Source of the DNA: JAPOXR01 sp965221815
GTDB lineage: Bacteria; Pseudomonadota; Alphaproteobacteria; Rhodobacterales; Rhodobacteraceae
Direction: 5' to 3'
DNA length: 64,000 nucleotides
Assembly (NCBI GenBank): GCA_965221815.1
Contig: OZ244915.1
Location: 2,356,001-2,420,000 of the forward strand
The notes under the pieces were generated by a model. That model was not told where the DNA came from. It saw nothing but the letters and a program-made list of their open reading frames with translations, and ran no database searches. This document shows, one piece after another, positions 15,503 to 24,089 of this stretch. Each line of letters starts with the position of its first letter. The stretch's first letter is position 1. The translations under genes were made by a program, and so were the position numbers.

Positions 15503-16732
15503 TCACCACAATGAACCGAAGGGCACGACCGCGAGGTTTTTTCCCATCGAACCGGTATACGTGCCTGCATAGAGTACGAGACCGAAAAACGGTCTGTCGC
15601 CGGCGATGTTGTCACGAAACCATCTGAGATGTTTGAAATCGCCGCGGCCCACAGTTGTTGATGCCTTGACTTCTATACCGAGCAAGACCTCGTCCTCTCG
15701 CTCGATGATGAAATCAATTTCCCGCTGTTCCCTGTCTCGGTAGTGAAAGAGCTGGTACATGCCATCGTTGGCGTCAATCAACGACGAAATCTCAGCGCAG
15801 ACAAACGTCTCAAATAATTTTCCCAGACGATCAGGGCTGAGGGTGATCTTGTCTGCATTCCAGCCCAGAATTGATGCCATCAATCCGCTGTCAGTCATAA
15901 ACAACTTGGAGTGTCTGCCGACCCGACTATAGTCGGTTTTTGTCCAGGCCGGCACCCGCTCCACGATAAATAGCATTTCCAAGGCGTTGATATAGGATTC
16001 CAGCGTCGCGCGCTGAATTGAGAGTTTTGCACCTATCGACGAAATATTAATGAGTTTTGAAGACCACCCCGCCAGAACCTCGACCAATTGACGTATTGCG
16101 CTGCGACGGCGGATTTGAACGGCGTCTCTCAAATCCCGCTCAAGGAGAGCGCCGACATAATCCCTGTGCCAGCGCCGCCGTGCCCGGGGGGCAAGATCAA
16201 TGACCTCAGGAAATCCGCCTCGAAGAGCCGTAGCGAGGATTCGGTCGCGATTGCAATCCACCCAACCATTGTTGAAGTCTCCGACGAAAGCCCGTTCAAG
16301 AAACCGCGGGGCGACTTCTCGGATTTCGCCTTCGGAAAGTGGCCGCAAACGAATCTTGGCGATGCGTCCAGCCAGTGACTCCTGTACACTCGACAGGGCC
16401 TGGACATGGGCTGAGCCCGTGAGAAGAAACTGACCCGAACGGCTATCCTCATCAACGACCTGTTTAATTGCAGGCAATAGTGACGCTACACGTTGAACTT
16501 CATCGATGATGAGCATGTCTCCGCGATGTATCAGGAAGCTATGCGGATCGAGGACTGCAGCCTCACGTTGAGTTTTATTGTCGAGCGTCCGGTATTCGAC
16601 TTTTCCCAAGTCGAGATTTTTTGAAAGAGTGATCTTGCCACACTGGCGCGGCCCGGTCAGCAATAATATACGACGCTCATTGGCGAGCGTCCGAATCGTG
16701 CCAGATTGCCATCTTTGTCGAAACGTGAGCAT
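15503..16732 (-). CDS. AAA_14/DUF4143-family ATPase with altered Walker A
   Basis: A 409-residue protein of the widespread ATPase family with an N-terminal AAA_14 domain and a C-terminal DUF4143 nuclease-like region. Visible are LLLTGPRQCGKITLSKNL (P-loop), MLIIDEVQ (Walker B), FLLTGSAH (sensor), a helix-turn-helix-like middle (ISSIGAKLSIQRATLESYI), the segment DYSRVGRHSKLFMTDSGLMA, and the C-terminal EIDFIIE ... GIEVKAS typical of a PD-(D/E)xK-like fold. The P-loop residue after Lys is Ile, not Thr or Ser. The longer frame to 16774 overlaps the upstream repeats, so ATG 16732 is preferred. Function of the family is unknown; it is often horizontally mobile. Confidence 0.85.
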   Translation of the reverse strand: MLTFRQRWQSGTIRTLANERRILLLTGPRQCGKITLSKNLDLGKVEYRTLDNKTQREAAVLDPHSFLIHRGDMLIIDEVQRVASLLPAIKQVVDEDSRSGQFLLTGSAHVQALSSVQESLAGRIAKIRLRPLSEGEIREVAPRFLERAFVGDFNNGWVDCNRDRILATALRGGFPEVIDLAPRARRRWHRDYVGALLERDLRDAVQIRRRSAIRQLVEVLAGWSSKLINISSIGAKLSIQRATLESYINALEMLFIVERVPAWTKTDYSRVGRHSKLFMTDSGLMASILGWNADKITLSPDRLGKLFETFVCAEISSLIDANDGMYQLFHYRDREQREIDFIIEREDEVLLGIEVKASTTVGRGDFKHLRWFRDNIAGDRPFFGLVLYAGTYTGSMGKNLAVVPFGSLW

Positions 16733-16740
16733 TTTCGTTT

Positions 16741-16800
16741 CCGCATTTTTATTAAAAGAATACCCGCATTTCAATTAATAATCAATCCGCATTTTTATTA
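16741..16800 (-). promoter_or_regulatory. Three direct repeats with 23-bp period upstream of the ATPase gene
   Basis: On the plus strand CCGCATT recurs at 16741, 16764 and 16787, exactly 23 bp apart; copies 1 and 3 continue identically as CCGCATTTTTATTA and copy 2 as CCGCATTTCAATTA. The array ends nine bases before the start codon at 16732. Spacing near two helical turns suggests cooperative binding of a regulator on one DNA face. The identity of the binder is unknown; autoregulation is possible. Confidence 0.65.
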
Positions 16801-17031
16801 TTTGCGCTTCTAGTCACCCAATCCACAGCACTCACGTCATGGATAGCATTTCAACCCCATGAGATTTGAATCAGGTCTGAATCCCATAATGGGAGTTCCG
16901 CAGCGCACAGTGGGTTTATCGGCGAAGGGTGGTGGTATCATGGCTGCAAGCGGGGGCGTTTCTGCGTGTACGAGAACCGTGGCAGTCAACAGTCAAGTCC
17001 CGACAGAATGGATCTGTCGCAATTGGTAAAA

Positions 17032-18153
17032 TCATTTCAACATGTCGCAGCGATATCGCTCGAGCTTGTCACGTGCCGGGCGAATTCCGAGACCCGGACC
17101 CGTTGGCACATGAACAAACCCGTTCTTGACCGGAAATTCTGTCTCGGCAAGATCCGCCTCCGCATAGTAACTTGACATGTAAAATTCACAACCAAGGCGT
17201 AGCCCTGGCAATGCAGCCAGCATATGGGTTCCGGCAGCATGCGCAATTGAAGTCTCGAACATACATCCGCCGTAGATGTCGATTCCTGCTGCTCTCGCAA
17301 TTGCTGCGATTTCATGACTCCGGCGCATTCCACCTGACTTGTTGATTTTGAGTGAGTAAATGTCGGCCATTCGAATTGTCGCCCCGTGCAAGGCATCAAA
17401 CGGGCTGAAGACCGATTCATCTGCCATGATGGGCACTGCCACCGCATGCGCGATGTCGGCCATTGCCGAAATTTCGTGTCTCTGCACCGGTTGTTCAACA
17501 AAATCCAGTGCGAAGGATTCAAGGTCGCGAATACGCCGGACGGCATCGGCGGCGGGTAATCCCTGATTGTAATCGACGCGAAGTTGAATCTCGTCACCAT
17601 AGAGTGAACGGAGCTTGGTCAACCGCATCAGGTCAAAACTATGCGCATCAAAACCGGCCTTGACCTTGAATAACCTGACACCATCATCCCAGAGCGACTG
17701 GACGCAATCGATATCCCTTGCAAAATCACGGTTGGCAACCGAGAAGCTGAGAGGAATCACCGCGCGTTGCCGGCCACCGAGCAACTCTGAAATGGAAAAA
17801 CCACAGATTTGGCCAGTCACATCGAGCAATGCGCATTCCAACGCAGATTTTGCTTCAGGATTGCCGACCAGTTGGCGTTCGACCTGTGTCATAATGACCT
17901 CAACCTTCACCGGGTCAGCACCGATCACCAAATCACGCAGATGGACATGGAGGGCCGCCGCGCTTGCTTCGACGATCCCGGTGAAAGCCGGCCAGGGCGA
18001 GGCTTCTCCCCATCCGGTGATTCCGCTTTCCGTGGTCAGTTCCAAGAGCACGGAGTTGATCGCAGAAACATCGCCTGAACCATGCGAATGAACTTCCTTG
18101 ACCGGCATGCGGACAACATGAACCGTCATTTCAGAAATCCGATGCTCACTCAT
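17032..18153 (-). CDS. Enolase-superfamily enzyme (muconate cycloisomerase / mandelate racemase type)
   Basis: About 373 residues with an N-terminal capping domain and a TIM barrel. Catalytic elements are in order: KVKAGF (KxK motif), RVDYNQ (Asp ligand), VEQP (Glu ligand), ADESVF (Glu/Asp ligand), and LKINKSGG (Lys on the sixth strand). The KxK plus second-Lys pattern is that of the muconate-lactonizing-enzyme subgroup, which includes cycloisomerases, dipeptide epimerases, o-succinylbenzoate synthases and racemases; the true substrate cannot be told from sequence alone. ATG 18153 is preferred over 18165. It precedes a ThDP enzyme on the same strand with a 200-bp gap, possibly a small catabolic locus. 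Confidence 0.85.
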   Translation of the reverse strand: MSEHRISEMTVHVVRMPVKEVHSHGSGDVSAINSVLLELTTESGITGWGEASPWPAFTGIVEASAAALHVHLRDLVIGADPVKVEVIMTQVERQLVGNPEAKSALECALLDVTGQICGFSISELLGGRQRAVIPLSFSVANRDFARDIDCVQSLWDDGVRLFKVKAGFDAHSFDLMRLTKLRSLYGDEIQLRVDYNQGLPAADAVRRIRDLESFALDFVEQPVQRHEISAMADIAHAVAVPIMADESVFSPFDALHGATIRMADIYSLKINKSGGMRRSHEIAAIARAAGIDIYGGCMFETSIAHAAGTHMLAALPGLRLGCEFYMSSYYAEADLAETEFPVKNGFVHVPTGPGLGIRPARDKLERYRCDMLK

Positions 18154-18351
18154 TGGGGCCCACAAGAAGAATTTGACGCGTTGCAGTTGACGAGATTTGA
18201 CACGTTACCGCCCAGCAACACGGGATGTTGAGAGATCAAGTGAACGAACACGGCAAAAGCCCGTCTGCGTCGCACACGAGCCCCCGTTTGCACGCAACCT
18301 CAAGGGCTGACTATATCCCCTGTCGACTTTCATCTGTATCTGCGCGCCCTT

Positions 18352-20028
18352 TCAGGCAATCCATTCACTCACTGGTGCTGCCGCTTCATTCAGTGGCTGG
18401 CAGATGATATCCACGAGGGTTGGCGCGGGGGATTCAACAGCCTGTTTGAGTATTGAATGCAAGGTGCCGGGATCTTCGACGCGCCATGACGTGACTCCAA
18501 AAGCCTGTGCGACGGCGGCATGGTCAGTGCGGTTGAAATCAACCGAATAGTAGCGTTCGCCAAAGGCTGCCCTCTGACCCGCCTTGATCCAACCGTAGAC
18601 GGCATTCGAAAAGACGATACACGTGATCGGCATCTTCCGCCGCACCATGGTTTCAAGCTCACCGCAATTGAAACCGAAACTGCCATCACCCATCAACGAC
18701 ACCACCTTTTTTCCTGATGCGCCAATGGCTCCACCCATCGCCGCGGGCAAAGCATAACCAAGCGCACCATGCGCACGATTCGAAAACAGCGTTCTTCCCG
18801 ATTGTCTGACCTCATAATATGCCGACAGGTAGGGACAGGGCGTGCCCGGGTCTCCGACCACGATCGCATCATCGTCGAGAACCGAACGCAGCGTGGCAAT
18901 GACTCGCTCGGGGCGGATTGGTCGCTCATCACTTTCCGCCAGTGTCTGGAAAGTTTCCCACTTCTGACGCTTGCATGGTCCGGCGGCTGCGGCCCCGCCA
19001 CACGTTGTGTGCCATGGCTGTTTACCGAAGGAATGATTGAAGGCCTCAAGTGCAAGTCGGGCATCAGAGACGATCGCAACCTCGGTCTGGTAAGAAGCCC
19101 CGATCACTTCCGGATCACAATCGATATGAATGATCCGGGTGCTCTTGCAAGGATAGCGCCACAATTCAGTTGTCACCGATCCGGCTCGGCAACCGATAAA
19201 GACCACGAGGTCAGCGGCCTCAATCAACTCACGGGTTGCCGTCACGCCGCCATTGGAACCGACGACGCCGACACAATTGGGATGATTCTCAGGCAATGAT
19301 CCTTGCCCGGAAATCGTGGTCGCCACCGCAATATCGAGCGTTTCCACGAATGTCGCAAACGCTGCCTCACCGCCCGATATCAGGATACCCCCGCCACAGA
19401 TGATCACCGGAAAGCTGGCCGACTGAATGGCCTCACGTGCGGCTTCAATTGCCGTCGGGTCCGGCCCGGACGGATAGGCCGGGAAGCGTGCATGTGCTGG
19501 ATCGGCCCAAATATCATCAGGATTGACCGGACCGCGTTGGACATCAAGCGGAATACCGAGATGGGCTGCACCGGGTCGACCTGTCGTCATCTGACGAAAC
19601 GCGGCACGAACCCTGTCGGGCACGACATCTGAATGCTGGATAACAGTGCTGTTCTTGACCAGAGGCCGCATCACACCCTCCTGGTCAAGCTCAGTCAGTG
19701 GGTAATGGCCCTTTGATCGCGTCCCAACATCAGAGGTGATGGCCAGTACCGGGATGGAACTCTCATTTGCCTCAACCAAACCAGGCAAGATATACGTCGC
19801 ACCACCGCCCGAAGGACCTTCGCAGACACCGACCTTGCCAGTCACACGCGCGTATCCATCTGCCATGTAGGTCGCGCAGCGTTCATCACGCGTCAAAATG
19901 TGATCAATCTGATGGTCCAGACGATAGAGCGAGTCGTAGAAAGGTAAAGTTGTGTCGCCACAAAGGCCGAAGACATGGCGGACCTGATAGGCCTCGAGCA
20001 TACGCACCAGTGCATCTGCGCCGGTCAT
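18352..20028 (-). CDS. Thiamine diphosphate-dependent enzyme (acetolactate synthase-like)
   Basis: A 558-residue protein with three POX-type domains: the N-terminal ThDP-pyrimidine domain (VFGLCGDTTLPFYDSL, with the activating Glu in RDERCATYMADGYAR), the central domain, and the C-terminal pyrophosphate-binding domain with GDGSFGFN...VFSN. It resembles catabolic acetolactate synthase/IlvB-like enzymes but has no regulatory subunit nearby, so it may act on another 2-keto acid. The start is set at ATG 20028; a longer frame to 20055 lacks family support. It has the same orientation as the enolase-superfamily gene downstream. Confidence 0.85.
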   Translation of the reverse strand: MTGADALVRMLEAYQVRHVFGLCGDTTLPFYDSLYRLDHQIDHILTRDERCATYMADGYARVTGKVGVCEGPSGGGATYILPGLVEANESSIPVLAITSDVGTRSKGHYPLTELDQEGVMRPLVKNSTVIQHSDVVPDRVRAAFRQMTTGRPGAAHLGIPLDVQRGPVNPDDIWADPAHARFPAYPSGPDPTAIEAAREAIQSASFPVIICGGGILISGGEAAFATFVETLDIAVATTISGQGSLPENHPNCVGVVGSNGGVTATRELIEAADLVVFIGCRAGSVTTELWRYPCKSTRIIHIDCDPEVIGASYQTEVAIVSDARLALEAFNHSFGKQPWHTTCGGAAAAGPCKRQKWETFQTLAESDERPIRPERVIATLRSVLDDDAIVVGDPGTPCPYLSAYYEVRQSGRTLFSNRAHGALGYALPAAMGGAIGASGKKVVSLMGDGSFGFNCGELETMVRRKMPITCIVFSNAVYGWIKAGQRAAFGERYYSVDFNRTDHAAVAQAFGVTSWRVEDPGTLHSILKQAVESPAPTLVDIICQPLNEAAAPVSEWIA

Positions 20029-20385
20029 GGTATTCGACCTGCCCGAGTCTTCCACACTTTCCTCCGAGAACAGTCGTCACGAGATTGACGAAAGCCAAGT
20101 ATCAGATTAGGCAGACAATGATACCGCGTCAAGCGCCATTGGGGTTGGGGAAGGATCGTGTTTGCCGGGCCATGCGACATCATTGCAAACTGTCGCTTCG
20201 TTCCCGAGGTTTTCGCTGTAAAATCACCTGTCGGTTACGGCGCAGACCCCCACAAGAACCGCGTGAAATTGCACGTTCGGCGGAGGAAAAAGTGAAGTCA
20301 ATTCTTGTTTGGTGAGCTCTCAACTTCAGTCCCGGCACCGAATCCAGGGATTGTTGAATCCGGTCTGACGAAATGGCTGGCATGA
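20029..20385. other. Divergent promoter region between ThDP enzyme and putA
   Basis: No gene found. A putR-type (Lrp-family) regulator is not present here, although such genes often lie next to putA in relatives; control of putA must come from elsewhere. Confidence 0.35.
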
Positions 20386-23300
20386 ATGATGGTTGACGGA
20401 AACATCACTCCCGCGGACATGTTGGAACGCATAACTTCGGCCAAACTCGCCGCTGAGACGGCATGTCTCACAACACTGATGGCCGCATACGAGATCCCGT
20501 TGGAGATTCGGGAGAAATCGGCGCGCGATTCTGAAAAACTCATCAGCCATATCAGGCATTCAAACCGTTTACCTTACTTTGACGCCATCTGCGCCGATCT
20601 TGGCCTGACGACTCCCGAAGGTGTTGCCCTGTTGCGATTGAGCGAGTCACTGATGCGCGTTCCTGATGGACCGACGGCACGCGCGCTCATTGCTGACAAA
20701 TTGACTCGGGTCGACTGGAATGGGCATCGTGGCGAGTCACAGTCACAAAGGGTCAGTGCCACCCTGTTTGCGCTGGACATGGTGTCCCGAATCCTCGGGA
20801 AGCTGAACAGACGTCCGGGAGCGGCGCGTTCTGATTCGTTGTTGAGAGCGATGTTTCTATTTCCGTCAACCTCGTTCATTCGCCAGGGATTACGTCTTCT
20901 CGGACGCCGCTTTGTTCATGGGACAACGATGGCGCGTGCCATTCGACGTGCGCGCGAGCTGGAGCGCAAAGGCTTTACCCATTCCTATGACATGCTCGGA
21001 GAAGAAGCGCTCACGGCACACGACGCAGACAGATTTTTTGAGGACTACACGTCAGCGATCACCGCATTGCGGAAAAATTGTCAGTCATCGGATTTTCGTG
21101 ACAATCCAGGTATCTCCATCAAACTCTCGGCATTGCATCCGCGCTACGAGATGACCCAGAAGGAACGTGTCCTGGACGAACTGTCCGATAAGCTTCTGAC
21201 GCTTTCGCTGCTGGCCAAAGATCTGAATATGGGACTCAATATCGACGCGGAAGAAGCGGACCGGCAGGAATTGTCGCTCGGCGTCATCGAGCGAGTCCTG
21301 CGCAATCAGCAACTTGCCGGTTGGGATGGATTTGGAATCGTTGTTCAGGCCTACAACAAGGCGGCCCCGTATATGCTTGATTATCTTTACGCGCTCGCTG
21401 CTGAACTTGACCGCAAGATCATGGTTCGCCTGGTCAAGGGGGCCTACTGGGACAAGGAAATAAAACGCGCGCAAGTCGAGGGGCTCAGGGATTTTCCTGT
21501 CTATACGCGTAAATCTGCGACTGATGTCGCCTATTTGTGCTGCGCACAAAAACTCATGGGTATGACGGATCGGGTTTACCCGCAATTTGCAACACAGAAT
21601 GCGCAGACTGCGATGACGATCGCCCATCTTGCCGCCCATCGAAACGTCCAGTCATTCGAATTCCAGCGCATGCATGGAATGATGGAGCCCCTGCATCACG
21701 AACTGCGGATACGTTTTGGTACACGGTGCCGCATCTATGCCCCCGTCGGTCGATATCGTGAGTTGCTGCCCTATTTGGCCCGACGTCTGTTGGAAAATGG
21801 TGCGAATTCCTCCTTTGTGAATCAGTTTGCCAATCGCCGTTATGCAGCTTCGGCGATCGCCGCTGATCCTTTCAAGACCCTGGAAAAGGACAATTTATCG
21901 AATCGGGCCCCCATTACGCGACCTGAGAATTTATTTGGCAGTGAGCGGGTCAATTCAAAAGGCTGGGATTTGCACAGCCCTTCGACGCAACGCGACATCG
22001 AATCACGACGCGCACCCTTTCGGACATCAACCTGGGATCTCTCTCCTAAACTGGCAGTGAATGGAGCACCAAAAGCGGCGCGCGCACTGTTCAATCCGGC
22101 AAGGCCAGATGAGTTGATTGGAACGGTCTGCGATACGCGCACCGTTGATCTGCAAGCGGCAATTTCAGCGGCGACGCCATGGACAGGAGTCTCTCCGGAA
22201 CAGCGCGGTCGGATATTGCGCAAAGCCTCTGATCTCTATGAGTCACAAGCAGGAGAAATTTTTGCGCTGCTCTGCAGGGAGGCTGGAAAAACCTTGCGCG
22301 ATGCCACCGGAGAATTGCGCGAAGCTATCGATTTCCTCCGCTACTATGCGCAGCAGGCCGAACAACTCACCGATGATGAACCGGCAGGTGTGGTTGCATG
22401 TATTTCGCCATGGAACTTTCCGTTGGCCATCTTGACCGGGCAGGTTGCCGGTGCGTTGGCTGCAGGCAATGGCTGCATTGCCAAACCCGCAGAGCAATCT
22501 CCCCTCGTGGCAGGACTTGCCGTCGACATGCTGCACGAAGCTGGCGTACCGCGCGAGGTGCTTCAGTTGGTGCCGGGGGCAGGCGAGGAAATTGGTGCCG
22601 CCCTTGTCAGCTCTCCGTCGATTGCAGGCGTGGCTTTCACCGGTTCGACCGCAACCGCCCAGGCGATCAATCGCACAATGTCGCGGTCGATGGATCCAAC
22701 CGTGCCCCTCGTGGCCGAAACCGGTGGGCTGAATGTCATGATTATCGACAGCACGTCATTGCCCGAACAGGCCGTCAGCGACATCGTGACATCATCCTTC
22801 CAGTCGGCAGGACAACGTTGTTCGGCGGCGCGCATGATCTATGTGCAGAGAGACATTGAAGAATCCTTCCTGAACATGCTGTTCGGAACCATGGATGAGT
22901 TGGTGACTGGTGATCCCTGGAACCTGTCCACAGATGTCGGTCCATTGATCGACGAAAAGGCTCGGCAGCGGGTGTCAGCGCATATCGATCACGCACGCCA
23001 GGAAGGCCGATTGTTAAAACAGTGCGATACACCGCGCCAGGGTCACTTTGTCGCTCCAGCAGTGATCAGGGTGGGTGGAATCGCAGACGTGCAGGAGGAC
23101 GTCTTTGGTCCGGTTGCGCATGTTGCCAGTTTCAGGCCCGCAGATCTCGGCACAATCGTGGAATCCATCAATGAAAGTGGCTATGGCCTGACCTTCGGTC
23201 TGCATACCCGCATCGATACGCGTATGGATGACCTCGCCTCACGCCTCAAGGTCGGTAATATCTATATTAACCGCAACCAGATCGGCGCGGTTGTCGAATC

Positions 23301-23901
23301 GCAGCCGTTTGGTGGGGAGGGTCTCTCGGGAACCGGTCCGAAGGCAGGCGGTGTCAATTATGTGCGCGCCTTCTGTCGGAAAACAGGTCTCATGCATGAA
23401 CCTCCCGATGCCCCCGAGGTTGATCCTGCCAAGGTCCAGGACATGTTGAATGAGGCGGGGCTCGAGGTCAGTCATGCTGGCGATTTTACCAACTTGCCGG
23501 GCCCCACCGGGGAGAGCAACCGGCTCGGTCAGTTTGCACGTGGTACGATTCTCTGTCTTGGCCCGACTGCAGAAGATTCGGTGGCACAGGCAGTGCAGGC
23601 CCGTGCGGCTGGTTGTGCGTGTGTCCAAATCGCCCCGGGGGCAAACGGACAGCTGGCAATGGACGGATTCCTTCCCCGCATCGCTCTGTCGACATTATCA
23701 CAATTTGATGCCGTCGCCCTGTGGAGTTCCCCTTCTGATCTTCGCGAGGTGCGCCGTGCGCTCGCCGCACGAGAGGGACGAATCATTCCACTTCTTCATG
23801 CGGCAAACCTGACTCCTGCCTGCCGTGTTGAACGCCATATCTGCATTGACACCACGGCTGCCGGCGGCAACGCTGCCATCTATCATGAGGCAAGTTCCTG
23901 A
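20386..23901 (+). CDS. putA: Bifunctional proline dehydrogenase / delta-1-pyrroline-5-carboxylate dehydrogenase PutA
   Basis: Oxidises proline to glutamate. The 1171 residues hold an N-terminal helical arm, a PRODH barrel (about 190-480; LVKGAYWD, FEFQRMHGMMEPLHH, RIYAPVGRY), a P5C dehydrogenase domain (about 560-1000; ISPWNFPLAILTGQVAGALA, catalytic Glu in VAETGGLN, catalytic Cys 812 in GQRCSAARM) and a C-terminal ALDH-like domain. There is no ribbon-helix-helix DNA-binding N-terminus, so it is the bifunctional, not the self-regulating trifunctional, form. Start ATG 20386, with another ATG one codon later. Probably a single gene. Confidence 0.95.
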   Translation: MMVDGNITPADMLERITSAKLAAETACLTTLMAAYEIPLEIREKSARDSEKLISHIRHSNRLPYFDAICADLGLTTPEGVALLRLSESLMRVPDGPTARALIADKLTRVDWNGHRGESQSQRVSATLFALDMVSRILGKLNRRPGAARSDSLLRAMFLFPSTSFIRQGLRLLGRRFVHGTTMARAIRRARELERKGFTHSYDMLGEEALTAHDADRFFEDYTSAITALRKNCQSSDFRDNPGISIKLSALHPRYEMTQKERVLDELSDKLLTLSLLAKDLNMGLNIDAEEADRQELSLGVIERVLRNQQLAGWDGFGIVVQAYNKAAPYMLDYLYALAAELDRKIMVRLVKGAYWDKEIKRAQVEGLRDFPVYTRKSATDVAYLCCAQKLMGMTDRVYPQFATQNAQTAMTIAHLAAHRNVQSFEFQRMHGMMEPLHHELRIRFGTRCRIYAPVGRYRELLPYLARRLLENGANSSFVNQFANRRYAASAIAADPFKTLEKDNLSNRAPITRPENLFGSERVNSKGWDLHSPSTQRDIESRRAPFRTSTWDLSPKLAVNGAPKAARALFNPARPDELIGTVCDTRTVDLQAAISAATPWTGVSPEQRGRILRKASDLYESQAGEIFALLCREAGKTLRDATGELREAIDFLRYYAQQAEQLTDDEPAGVVACISPWNFPLAILTGQVAGALAAGNGCIAKPAEQSPLVAGLAVDMLHEAGVPREVLQLVPGAGEEIGAALVSSPSIAGVAFTGSTATAQAINRTMSRSMDPTVPLVAETGGLNVMIIDSTSLPEQAVSDIVTSSFQSAGQRCSAARMIYVQRDIEESFLNMLFGTMDELVTGDPWNLSTDVGPLIDEKARQRVSAHIDHARQEGRLLKQCDTPRQGHFVAPAVIRVGGIADVQEDVFGPVAHVASFRPADLGTIVESINESGYGLTFGLHTRIDTRMDDLASRLKVGNIYINRNQIGAVVESQPFGGEGLSGTGPKAGGVNYVRAFCRKTGLMHEPPDAPEVDPAKVQDMLNEAGLEVSHAGDFTNLPGPTGESNRLGQFARGTILCLGPTAEDSVAQAVQARAAGCACVQIAPGANGQLAMDGFLPRIALSTLSQFDAVALWSSPSDLREVRRALAAREGRIIPLLHAANLTPACRVERHICIDTTAAGGNAAIYHEASS

Positions 23902-24089
23902 GAGAGCGACGTGATCAATCCTGTGATCCGGTGATGACCTGAAGAGGGCAAGTGGGGCCATGCTGTGCAAGGGACACGAAGTCCCAGCTGACATGATATG
24001 GGATCAAGAGGCAATAAAGTTGGCTCAGTGCTGACGACAACGGATGCCCCTGTGACCCCGGTGTCATCATTCGGATGGTCAAGGCAATC

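Noticed and set aside
19767..20315. 182-codon plus-strand open frame opposite the ThDP gene
   Set aside because: Antisense shadow of the enzyme gene extended into the intergenic region; basic low-complexity product.
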